Shown here: in pieces, positions 1 through 5,746 of the stretch | Layout: the number at the start of each line of letters is the position of its first letter | Position numbering within the stretch: the stretch's first letter is position 1 | Origin: Candidatus Hydrogenedentota bacterium | Lineage (GTDB): Bacteria > Hydrogenedentota > Hydrogenedentia > Hydrogenedentales > SLHB01 | Assembly: GCA_029262095.1 (NCBI GenBank) | Contig: JAJDAB010000694.1 | Coordinates: forward strand, 1-5,746 | Direction of reading: 5' to 3' | DNA: 5,746 nucleotides | The notes under the pieces: generated by a model | Databases searched by the model: none | The model's input: the letters and a program-made list of their open reading frames with translations, nothing else | Told to the model about the DNA's origin: nothing | Made by a program: the position numbers and the translations under genes

Positions 1-1943
1 GTCGCGGTTGTTTCTGCAGCGTCTCCGGATTCGTCGACAGGGGGGTCGGTCAACTCGAGTTCCATGGGCGGCAACTCAATCGGCGCTTGCGTGTCGGGTG
101 TCTCAACAGCAGTTGGCGTCGTTGCGGCCAAGAGTTCTGCGAATATGGCTTCGTCTAACGTCCAATTGCCTTGGTTTCGCAGATGCATCATGTAGTCTTC
201 GAGCCGTTCCTGCTCCAAGGCGAACCGTTGTTGTCCGAGGATCGCTTCTTCCTGCGTATCCCACTCAGCCTCCCACGCGCCTTCTTCCGGCGTGGTACGC
301 GCAAGCAATTCGACGAAGTGCGGCGTACCTAGGAAATCGTTGATCGGGCCGACCAATTCCCCCAGCTCGGCATCGGCGACCGCTAGTATCACGGAGCCGG
401 CTTGCCAGGGTGGGCCGGATTGAAAATCGTAATCCATGGCAGAGAATTCGGGAAGGGTTTTCACTTCGATTGGCAGGTCAGGATATTGCGCGCGAATTTC
501 GTCGAATGACTTCGCTTTTCCCCCAATTTCGTTGGCGAGTTCCGTGCGCGACGCGACGTGTTCGGGCGACCGTCGTTTGAGGCCGGTGACATCTTCGGCG
601 ACTTCATCGCGCACCACTTCGAATGCACGCGGTTCAGCCGGTTTCAGTTCAGCAACGCGTGCAACGTACAGGTTACGCATACCCGTGACCACATCGGTAT
701 ATTCCTCCGCAGCCAGCGGCAAAATCGCGCCGCGGACAGTGAAATAGTCCTCCGACGGGACGTTGTCGAGATCGGTCGTTTCGATCGAAATGGGTCCCGC
801 CATACGTGGCTCGAGTTCAATGTCGAGATCAGAGAATGAACCGCCTTCGGCGACTTTCTCCGCCACGGCTTCGGCTTCAGCGGTAATCGCGGCGCGCGTT
901 TCCTCGTCGAGCTGCGGGTTCAAGAAAATTTGGCGTGCACGTACATCCAGTGCGCCGGTCACTTCGCTCTCGCGTTTTTCCTCGAGTTTGAAAACGTAGT
1001 ACCCGTTCGGGCCACTGATAACATCGCTAACCCCGCCAACTTCCATGTCGAAAAGGACGAGTTGATGCTCCGGTGTAGTCAGCGCGCGCGTGATCCAGCC
1101 GAGATCGCCAGCAGCGTCTTTGAACGGGCCTTGTGAAAACGCTTCGACCAAGGTTTCAAACGATTCTCCGTCGCGAGCGCGTTGTACAATGGCGGCCGCC
1201 TCTTCCGGTTCCGGCGGTTGCAACGACCAGGAAACAAACTCGATTGTGCGCTCTTCCGGTTTTTCATAGAGCGATGGGTCTTCATCGTAGCGCGCCCGGA
1301 TTTCTTCCTCGGTCGGAACGATTTCCGGTTCGATGGCCGCTTGTTTGAGTGTGACGCGCGTGTTCTGTAGTTCGTAACCCTGTTTGAATTGGTCGCGCAC
1401 TTCAGGCTCGAGCACGCGAGCAGATGCTAGCACGCGCTGGATATACAAATTGAAGCGCATATCCGTAGCGATGCGATTGTATTGTTGTTCCCAACCGCCA
1501 TTGACGCCGTTCTCGACGAGTTCATTCCAACGGTCGGCATGAAACGACCCGTCTTCATTTTGAAAATAGGGATCCTTCTTCAACTGGTCCGCCAACATTT
1601 TCCGGTCGAACGTATATCCGGTGCTGTCGGCCGCAGCACGCAAAAGCTCGCGGTCGATGAGGCCTTGCAACACATTCCGTGCAGCGCCCGATTGGATGAG
1701 TTGGTCTACCGTCACTTGTTGGCCGTTGAGCGATTGACGTTCACGTTCGTTAGCCAACGCCTGCATATAGTCCTCGACCGTGATATCGGCGCCGGCCGCC
1801 GTCGCGATGGTGTTGACCGGGATATCGCCGGGACCGCCACCATTACCGAGCGGGGTACCCCAATAAACGAACGCCGCCGAGAGCGGAACGATAATCGCCA
1901 ACATGATGGCTTTACGATGCCTGCGTAATATGTGAGTGGCCAT
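1..1943 (-). CDS. PpiD/SurA-like membrane-anchored parvulin-type peptidyl-prolyl isomerase or periplasmic chaperone (partial, C-terminus beyond the left edge)
   Basis: Likely a folding factor for secreted proteins, anchored in the inner membrane and facing the periplasm. Read leftwards from the ATG at 1943-1941, the frame is open for 647 codons to the window edge. A GGAG lies 5 bases upstream of the ATG, which supports this start. Residues 1-11 are basic and residues 12-28 form one hydrophobic segment ending in Tyr-Trp-Gly, a PpiD-type signal anchor. Residues about 50-215 are helical and resemble SurA_N. A parvulin fold spans about 230-325, with Gly-Asp-Leu-Gly-Trp at 279-283 and Asn-Gly-Tyr-Tyr at 313-316. 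A weaker second parvulin-like unit starts near Val334-Arg-Ala-Arg-Gln. The last 40 or so visible residues are Pro, Thr and acid rich, so the end is probably near. E. coli PpiD is about 620 residues with one parvulin domain. Both units lack the usual signature histidines, so it may act as a chaperone rather than an isomerase. The general family is secure; orthology to ppiD is not. Confidence 0.88.
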   Translation of the reverse strand, partial: MATHILRRHRKAIMLAIIVPLSAAFVYWGTPLGNGGGPGDIPVNTIATAAGADITVEDYMQALANERERQSLNGQQVTVDQLIQSGAARNVLQGLIDRELLRAAADSTGYTFDRKMLADQLKKDPYFQNEDGSFHADRWNELVENGVNGGWEQQYNRIATDMRFNLYIQRVLASARVLEPEVRDQFKQGYELQNTRVTLKQAAIEPEIVPTEEEIRARYDEDPSLYEKPEERTIEFVSWSLQPPEPEEAAAIVQRARDGESFETLVEAFSQGPFKDAAGDLGWITRALTTPEHQLVLFDMEVGGVSDVISGPNGYYVFKLEEKRESEVTGALDVRARQIFLNPQLDEETRAAITAEAEAVAEKVAEGGSFSDLDIELEPRMAGPISIETTDLDNVPSEDYFTVRGAILPLAAEEYTDVVTGMRNLYVARVAELKPAEPRAFEVVRDEVAEDVTGLKRRSPEHVASRTELANEIGGKAKSFDEIRAQYPDLPIEVKTLPEFSAMDYDFQSGPPWQAGSVILAVADAELGELVGPINDFLGTPHFVELLARTTPEEGAWEAEWDTQEEAILGQQRFALEQERLEDYMMHLRNQGNWTLDEAIFAELLAATTPTAVETPDTQAPIELPPMELELTDPPVDESGDAAETTA

Positions 1944-2132
1944 TGGTGCTCCGTGACTAATTCGGTGGGGCGGAGTTCGCGGAAACGCGCCGGAAACGCC
2001 GCCAATACTGGCTTTCTATCAACTGGAAAGGCTACCATACGCATCCGCAGCCGGGCAAACCCCGCGCGGTCGCCGGTCCCGTGCGCATTGTGAGCCCGCG
2101 TTTCTACATGCTATTCTTCCGGGCCTTTCCGC
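1944..2132. other. Divergent intergenic region between the PpiD-like gene and tRNA-Val
   Basis: This GC-rich spacer separates a leftward protein gene from a rightward tRNA, so it should hold the promoters of both. A candidate tRNA promoter is listed separately. I found no convincing promoter for the leftward gene. Its leader contains an 8-base repeat, GGAAACGC, at 1981-1988 and 1992-1999 (period 11). I see no protein gene here. Confidence 0.6.
2088..2117 (+). promoter_or_regulatory. Candidate sigma70-type promoter for tRNA-Val
   Basis: A TTGTGA at 2088-2093 and a TATTCT at 2112-2117 are 18 bases apart, and each matches the -35 or -10 consensus at four of six positions. The start point would fall near 2124, just ahead of the mature tRNA at 2133. 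The stretch after the -10 box is GC-rich (ccgggcc), as is common for stable-RNA promoters. The call rests on position and consensus only. Confidence 0.4.
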
Positions 2133-2209
2133 GGGCGGTTAGCTCAGTTGGTTAGAGCACCTGCCTTACACGCAGGGGGTCACTGGTTCGAATCCAGTAC
2201 CGCCCACCA
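2133..2209 (+). tRNA. tRNA-Val (anticodon UAC), CCA encoded; probable integration site
   Basis: The full cloverleaf can be drawn. The acceptor stem pairs 2133-2139 with 2199-2205 (seven perfect pairs). The D stem is GCTC 2142-2145 with GAGC 2155-2158. The anticodon stem is 2160-2164 with 2172-2176, and the loop CTTACAC places the anticodon TAC at 2167-2169, which reads valine GUA codons. The T stem is ACTGG 2182-2186 with CCAGT 2194-2198, around the loop TTCGAAT. A discriminator A at 2206 and CCA at 2207-2209 follow. The gene is intact. An integrase gene starts 95 bases downstream, so the 3' half of the tRNA (about 2185-2209) is the likely attachment core, with tRNA function preserved after insertion. 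Confidence 0.97.
2185..2209 (+). other. Putative attachment site (attL-like) in the 3' end of tRNA-Val
   Basis: Tyrosine recombinases often insert elements at the T-arm and acceptor 3' end of tRNA genes and leave a direct repeat of that segment at the far end. Here the tRNA is whole, an integrase gene lies just downstream, and base composition drops right after the CCA. I saw no second copy of this segment to the right, so the partner site would be beyond 5746. The boundaries are approximate. Confidence 0.55.
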
Positions 2210-2213
2210 CTTT

Positions 2214-2246
2214 CACCCTTATTCTATAGGGTGTTTCTACCTTTTC
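2214..2246 (+). terminator. Hairpin with T-rich tail after tRNA-Val, possible intrinsic terminator
   Basis: CACCCT at 2214-2219 pairs perfectly with AGGGTG at 2228-2233 around an 8-base AT-rich loop. It is followed by TTTCTACCTTTTC. It sits 4 bases after the tRNA CCA, where tRNA transcription should end. The stem is short and the T tract is interrupted, so termination may be weak. It could also be an element-borne site next to the attachment core. Confidence 0.45.
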
Positions 2247-2304
2247 AACTCCTTCCCGATTTTCTTGATTTGGAATGTGTGCATTTTTTGTGCAGGTTTA
2301 AGTC

Positions 2305-3345
2305 ATGGGTAGCGAGATTCGACAGAGAGGTAAAAAGGGAACCTGGTGGTACTACGGCTTCTGGAATGGCCGACCACATCGGTTCTCACTACGTCTAACA
2401 AACAAAAGAGAAGCAGAGGCCAAGAAAAGAAACTGGGATGTCAGACTTTCTGACTCTGACTATCGAGCTACAAAAAAGAAGAATCCTACCTGCCAGGAGC
2501 ATTGGGAAAAACACAAGGCATGGATGCAAGAACATAGAGAGCCTAGAACGCTTGAAACGCACGAGATGTTTTGGAATCAACTGCTTGAGTTCACGAAAGC
2601 AAGAAGATTGGGAGATATTGGCAAGGAAAACATCGAACAATTCAAGAAGCACAGGAAACAAGAAGGCAACGGCAATCAGACAGTTAATAATGGCCTTAAA
2701 GACATTCAGGCTATTTACAATCGAGCTATCAAGGAAGGCTGGTATACAGGAACTAATCCTGTAATCGGTGTAGAAAGATACCCTGTCACTCAGAAGGTAA
2801 GAGATAGCCATTCCAAAGAAGAGCTTGAGCGACTTGTTTCGCTAGCTGAGGAACGAGACAGATGTCTGCATTGGATTGTTCTGCTCTTGGGATATGCAGG
2901 ACTGCGAAGAAAAGAGCTTGTCTATTTGAAATGGGACTTGTGCTTCGACTGGAATTCAAAAAAGCCACTTATCAAAATCGTTGCTCATGAGGACTTCAAG
3001 ATAAAGACGCATCAAGAACGAAACATTCCGATGCCTCGTGTCATCTATGAAGCCATGGCTCCTTATGCTGAGGAATCTGGATACGTATTTGAAAGCAACG
3101 TGCCAAATGGCGGAAAGCACAGATATAGATACGACCCTCGAAAGGCTCTTACTACTTTACTGAAAGATGCTGGCCTGACGACCAATGACCCGTTCCAGAG
3201 ATTGAGACGGACGTTTGGAAGCATTCATATAGCACGGGGCCGTCCTGCTGGAATTGTTGCAGCGTGGATGGGCAACTCCGAGAGTGTGATTCGGAAGCAC
3301 TACGCAGGGCTGATGCCCTACGATAGTCAGATTGATGATGTATAG
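2305..3345 (+). CDS. Tyrosine recombinase / phage-type site-specific integrase
   Basis: Probably catalyses integration and excision of the element at the adjacent tRNA-Val. The 346-residue length is typical. Residues about 1-45 (Trp-Trp-Tyr-Tyr, then a basic Lys-Arg-Glu-Ala-Glu helix) resemble the arm-site-binding N-terminal domain. Residues about 60-155 form the helical core-binding domain, and about 165-340 the catalytic domain. Catalytic candidates are Arg201 in Ala-Gly-Leu-Arg, Lys234 in Ile-Lys-Thr-His, Arg301 in Leu-Arg-Arg-Thr-Phe and the nucleophile Tyr333 in Lys-His-Tyr. The first His of the HxxR box is Gln298, and the Gly-His position is Asn324 in Trp-Met-Gly-Asn-Ser. The start ATG follows a weak AGG 8 bases upstream. 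Codon use is rich in AGA/AGG, unlike the gene left of the tRNA, which fits horizontal transfer. I found no good promoter in 2247-2304. Identity is secure; activity is likely but unproven because of the two substitutions. Confidence 0.93.
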   Translation: MGSEIRQRGKKGTWWYYGFWNGRPHRFSLRLTNKREAEAKKRNWDVRLSDSDYRATKKKNPTCQEHWEKHKAWMQEHREPRTLETHEMFWNQLLEFTKARRLGDIGKENIEQFKKHRKQEGNGNQTVNNGLKDIQAIYNRAIKEGWYTGTNPVIGVERYPVTQKVRDSHSKEELERLVSLAEERDRCLHWIVLLLGYAGLRRKELVYLKWDLCFDWNSKKPLIKIVAHEDFKIKTHQERNIPMPRVIYEAMAPYAEESGYVFESNVPNGGKHRYRYDPRKALTTLLKDAGLTTNDPFQRLRRTFGSIHIARGRPAGIVAAWMGNSESVIRKHYAGLMPYDSQIDDV

Positions 3346-3482
3346 TGTGTACGTGTCTGGACGTTTGGCGATGTACATCCTAGGCTTACAGGCGGGATGG
3401 TGCGCACGTGCAGCCTTTTTCGAAGTAAATTGCTACACGTGCGAGATCTTCCTTACGTGTTCATCATAGTCGGAGACTCGAA
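3346..3482. promoter_or_regulatory. Spacer upstream of the cargo operon with repeated ACGTG cores
   Basis: This 137-base gap holds no gene. The pentamer ACGTG occurs at 3351-3355, 3406-3410, 3437-3441 and 3455-3459. The middle two sit in the palindromes GCACGTGC (3404-3411) and CACGTG (3436-3441), 31 bases apart, about three helical turns. Another palindrome, ATGTACAT, lies at 3371-3378. Such spaced palindromes could be an operator, perhaps for the downstream 193-residue protein, but this is a guess. A TTGCTA at 3430-3435 could be a weak -35; no good -10 follows at the right distance. Confidence 0.35.
3399..3420 (+). terminator. Possible intrinsic terminator after the integrase gene
   Basis: GGTGC at 3399-3403 can pair with GCA(g)CC at 3410-3415, with one bulged G and a 6-base loop, followed directly by five T at 3416-3420. 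An outer AGGCT (3382-3386) can also pair with AGCCT (3412-3416). The position, about 55 bases after the integrase stop, suits a terminator separating integrase and cargo transcripts. The stem is imperfect and overlaps the GCACGTGC palindrome, so the function is uncertain. Confidence 0.35.
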
Positions 3483-4064
3483 GTGGACGATAGAGTGTGG
3501 ATTCAACTCTCAAACGACACCGTTCGACAACTTCCAGAGGAATTGCAGACGCCGGCAAAAAGCATTCTACTAAGCTCTATTCGAGCACCAGTGCGCAATG
3601 ACCTACATGAACTGATCTTGCTTGATAGAGACACGGGAAAAGGGAGAAGCGTGAAATCCTTGAACGCTTTTCTCGACATCAGGAAATTATTGCGAACTCT
3701 GTGCGAGCTTACCCTGGAAGGCTACGTAGCCTACCAAATTCCAGTCTTATTCTTGCCAGCAGCGCTTAAGATTCTTCTAAGCGCGAGACAGCTCGTAGAA
3801 ATCAATCTGGATAAAGTTCATGCGGTAACCATATTGTCGATATACAGACTACAAGAGGAAACAAATGTCGCTCCATCTTTGAGTTCAGCATTCGACTTGG
3901 CTCAGTCCTTATCTAACCTACGTCCATTTTGCCAAGACCTTAGCGAACCCGAATTTCGAGTCGCGCTAAAGGAACTCCAGGAAATGAAGGCGATAACTAT
4001 AAACGACAAGGGGGAAATCCAGCTGTTGGACGAGGTCGAAATCCTAGCCATGCCCAATGTTTGA
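3483..4064 (+). CDS. Hypothetical 193-residue protein with possible C-terminal winged helix; first gene of the cargo operon
   Basis: I do not recognise this protein. It starts at GTG 3483, with GGAG at 3472-3475 seven bases upstream. The next internal Met is residue 168, so no ATG start is possible. It appears soluble and mostly helical. Residues about 82-105 are a hydrophobic stretch (Ile-Pro-Val-Leu-Phe-Leu) that is more likely buried helix than a membrane segment. Residues about 112-187 could form a winged-helix fold: helices, then Glu-Phe-Arg-Val-Ala-Leu-Lys-Glu-Leu as a possible recognition helix, then a two-strand wing around Asn174-Asp-Lys-Gly-Glu. There is no signal peptide or visible catalytic motif. 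The gene lies 26 bases before the large HELAH-motif gene in the same direction, so the two are probably cotranscribed. It could be a regulator or an adaptor/partner subunit for the large protein. It is convincing as a coding gene; the function is unknown. Confidence 0.75.
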   Translation: MDDRVWIQLSNDTVRQLPEELQTPAKSILLSSIRAPVRNDLHELILLDRDTGKGRSVKSLNAFLDIRKLLRTLCELTLEGYVAYQIPVLFLPAALKILLSARQLVEINLDKVHAVTILSIYRLQEETNVAPSLSSAFDLAQSLSNLRPFCQDLSEPEFRVALKELQEMKAITINDKGEIQLLDEVEILAMPNV

Positions 4065-4090
4065 ATCCCTAACAATCGCGAGACTTAAAA

Positions 4091-5746
4091 TTGAAACACT
4101 TTGACGAGCTACTTGGTTTCTACGACTATTTAAACCCGCCGAGAATTACTCCCTCTTCTGGCTCGCGAGATTACGACCGAGTAGCCGTACATGAGCTTGC
4201 GCACCAATCGTTGGCGGAAAACAGTGTTGTGGGAAGGCTCATCCGGTTTCTCAAGATCGTTCCGAATGATTACCCAAACTTTCGAACAAGGATAAACGAG
4301 GTTTCCGAAGAAGTGTTTCGGTCCGTGAATATAGTGCAGGAAGGAGTCGCGACCTATGCTGAATATCTTTACGTGAAAGGAGATACTTCCATCCAAGAAT
4401 TCAAAGATTACCTTCGACAAACTGACCCACTCTATATCGAAGCGTTCGAAATCGCGGCTAGTGTTGAAAAGATTGTTTGCTCTGAGAATGGCCTTCCCAA
4501 CTACTCTGAAGAAGATACTGACAGACTGCGCTCTTGCTTTCTCACAGATGTTTCGAGATTCAGCCTTAATCTGCCAATCTATAAGAATTACACCCACCTT
4601 GAGATTGAAGAGTTTCTTGAGCATATAAATACCGAAATTCTTCGTTCCCCGCCAAATCGTCGTTGGGCAGCGGTGCTCAAGTCGCTGGAATCCGACAAGG
4701 TCCTGTCGAAAAGACTTATTCGATTGTGCATTCCAGTATTCGAATCGTGCATAGAGAAGATGCGCTCGACCGATCCTGATGTATATCCTTTATTCGGAGA
4801 CCACGTTGAACATGAGATAGCGCGGTGCTTTCCAGACATTCCTTTTTCTCATTCTCGCGACGAGTTGCCAGTTCTCCATGAAAAGTCGGAGGATTATGTC
4901 CAATACCTTCGGCGGATGTATAGCCAGGAAATCGTCAACACGCCTCGGTTTCCGGTCCATGCCTTTGCACAGGGCAATGAAGCCGTCGATTATCTCAGTC
5001 AGATCGCGGAAAACATAAGCGGGAGGTCTGGTTTCGGGTGTTATTGTCGGATTTTTACGAATGACACGCCAGAGGACAGGATTCTCAGGTGGGAATCAAT
5101 GATGTTGGTTCCTAAGGGGTCCGCATTAGTTCTCCTTCATCTCGCAAAGCTAGAGCGCCAACCAAGCGGAAAAAGGAATTGGGCGTATGAAGGGAGCATT
5201 CGTGCCCTTGTCATTCCTCTTCGCTCCCTGCCACATATTCTGCGCAAGCTCCAAAACGATGACTTTGTATTGTGTATTGATGTAGGCGCTAAAGAAATTG
5301 ACTACATGGAACACATACTGGATGTCGTCCCAAATGGCTTCCCGATATTCCTAGCACTGAACCCGTCAGGCTCTTTCGGATCACTGGTTGATGTCTCCCA
5401 GAAATTTGAATCAACCGGCTATGATATTTATTGGATGCAGGAATTGACGGATTTTGCATCTATCGACCCGGCAAATCTTTTGAAGGTCTTAGTCGTGCCC
5501 CGTGTAAAACGTCGTAACGTTACTATTATTAATATGGCAACTGTGCAGTTGCTTGAAGCGTTAAGCAAGTATCTACGCAAGTTCCCCGACCAACGTCAAC
5601 ACTATCCAATTATTCCGTTGGCAGTCGACCAGGAGCTCGTCGAAATCGATTGTGACAACAAATTCCAGACGAGTACGAAACTGTGGGACAGGCAAAACGA
5701 ATCAAATATCTCAGCACCTGCAAATCTCGCTATTGTAGTTATGCAT
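4091..5746 (+). CDS. Large hypothetical protein with N-terminal HExxH predicted zinc-metallopeptidase domain (partial, C-terminus beyond the right edge)
   Basis: The frame is open for 552 codons from TTG 4091 to the window end. An in-frame TAA at 4070-4072 bounds it upstream. TTG 4091 is the only plausible start keeping the motif; a weak GAG lies at 4080-4082. Residues 34-38 are His-Glu-Leu-Ala-His, the HExxH zinc motif, preceded by Ala-Val. At 83-88 is Gln-Glu-Gly-Val-Ala-Thr, followed by Tyr-Ala-Glu (89-91). This spacing and the Glu-Gly-x-Ala pattern are typical of gluzincin peptidases, where Glu84 would be the third zinc ligand and Glu35 the catalytic base. Residues about 100-280 look helical. 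Residues about 335-475 alternate strands and helices (for example Phe-Val-Leu-Cys-Ile-Asp-Val-Gly at 392-399) and may be a separate alpha/beta domain I cannot name. There is no signal peptide or membrane segment, so it is likely cytoplasmic. It follows the 193-residue gene by 26 bases. The motif is clear; substrate and biological role are unknown. Confidence 0.78.
   Translation, partial: MKHFDELLGFYDYLNPPRITPSSGSRDYDRVAVHELAHQSLAENSVVGRLIRFLKIVPNDYPNFRTRINEVSEEVFRSVNIVQEGVATYAEYLYVKGDTSIQEFKDYLRQTDPLYIEAFEIAASVEKIVCSENGLPNYSEEDTDRLRSCFLTDVSRFSLNLPIYKNYTHLEIEEFLEHINTEILRSPPNRRWAAVLKSLESDKVLSKRLIRLCIPVFESCIEKMRSTDPDVYPLFGDHVEHEIARCFPDIPFSHSRDELPVLHEKSEDYVQYLRRMYSQEIVNTPRFPVHAFAQGNEAVDYLSQIAENISGRSGFGCYCRIFTNDTPEDRILRWESMMLVPKGSALVLLHLAKLERQPSGKRNWAYEGSIRALVIPLRSLPHILRKLQNDDFVLCIDVGAKEIDYMEHILDVVPNGFPIFLALNPSGSFGSLVDVSQKFESTGYDIYWMQELTDFASIDPANLLKVLVVPRVKRRNVTIINMATVQLLEALSKYLRKFPDQRQHYPIIPLAVDQELVEIDCDNKFQTSTKLWDRQNESNISAPANLAIVVMH

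Noticed and set aside
8..1928. Several plus-strand open frames opposite the PpiD-like gene (for example 1482-1928)
   Set aside because: They are antisense to a 647-codon frame with clear family features, and their translations are Arg/Ser-rich, as expected of GC-rich shadow frames.
1712..2044. Minus-strand open frame overlapping the start of the PpiD-like gene
   Set aside because: It is in a different frame from the anchor-containing protein, is Arg-rich, and would displace a start codon that has a good GGAG site.
2395..2811. Minus-strand 138-residue hydrophobic open frame inside the integrase gene
   Set aside because: It is the complement of a Lys/Glu-rich helical coding region, which naturally gives Leu/Phe/Ser-rich antisense translations. 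The integrase is certain on the other strand.
4091..4400. ImmA/IrrE family peptidase for the HELAH protein
   Set aside because: ImmA/IrrE proteins also have HExxH and a downstream Glu, but usually with a Glu-x-x-Ala-x-x-Phe-Ala pattern and a conserved Leu-Met-Pro. Here it is Glu-Gly-Val-Ala-Thr-Tyr-Ala-Glu with no Leu-Met-Pro, and the protein is much larger.
4130..4839. Two overlapping minus-strand open frames (4130-4624 and 4588-4839)
   Set aside because: They lie entirely opposite the long plus-strand frame that carries the HELAH and EGxA motifs. Their translations show no recognisable domain and each is short.
2210..5746. Second copy of the tRNA 3' end (right attachment site) or a CRISPR array
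   Set aside because: I found no repeat of the T-arm/acceptor segment downstream and no regularly spaced repeats, so neither is present in this window.

Overview
The window joins two pieces of DNA that look different. The left part (1 to about 2209) is GC-rich, ordinary chromosome: a large minus-strand gene for a membrane-anchored PpiD/SurA-like periplasmic folding factor, then a plus-strand tRNA-Val(UAC) with encoded CCA. The right part (about 2210 to 5746) is clearly more AT-rich, and its first gene uses many AGA/AGG arginine codons. It begins 95 bases after the tRNA with a tyrosine recombinase gene. This is the usual layout of an integrative element or genomic island inserted at the 3' end of a tRNA gene. 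The other end of the element is outside the window.

The host cannot be named firmly. A PpiD-like periplasmic folding factor suggests a diderm (Gram-negative-type) bacterium. The integrase C-terminus has a Trp-Met-Gly-Asn-Ser box in place of Gly-His, which from memory resembles integrases of Planctomycetes and related PVC or environmental lineages. That is a weak inference.

Layout: 1-1943 (-) PpiD/SurA-like protein, C-terminus cut by the window edge; 1944-2132 intergenic, with a candidate tRNA promoter at 2088-2117; 2133-2209 (+) tRNA-Val, also the likely attachment site; 2214-2246 hairpin plus T-rich tract; 2305-3345 (+) integrase; about 3399-3420 possible terminator; 3346-3482 spacer with repeated ACGTG cores; 3483-4064 (+) unrecognised 193-residue protein with a possible C-terminal winged helix; 4091-5746 (+) at least 552 residues of a large protein with an N-terminal HELAH zinc-metallopeptidase motif and a downstream Glu-Gly-x-Ala, running off the right edge.

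The integrase is the probable mobility gene. The last two genes form a likely operon (26-base gap, both with non-ATG starts) and are the cargo. They match no system I can name. A small possible DNA-binding protein paired with a large predicted metallopeptidase, next to an integrase at a tRNA, is the most interesting part of the window. A role in defence, toxicity or host interaction is only a hypothesis.
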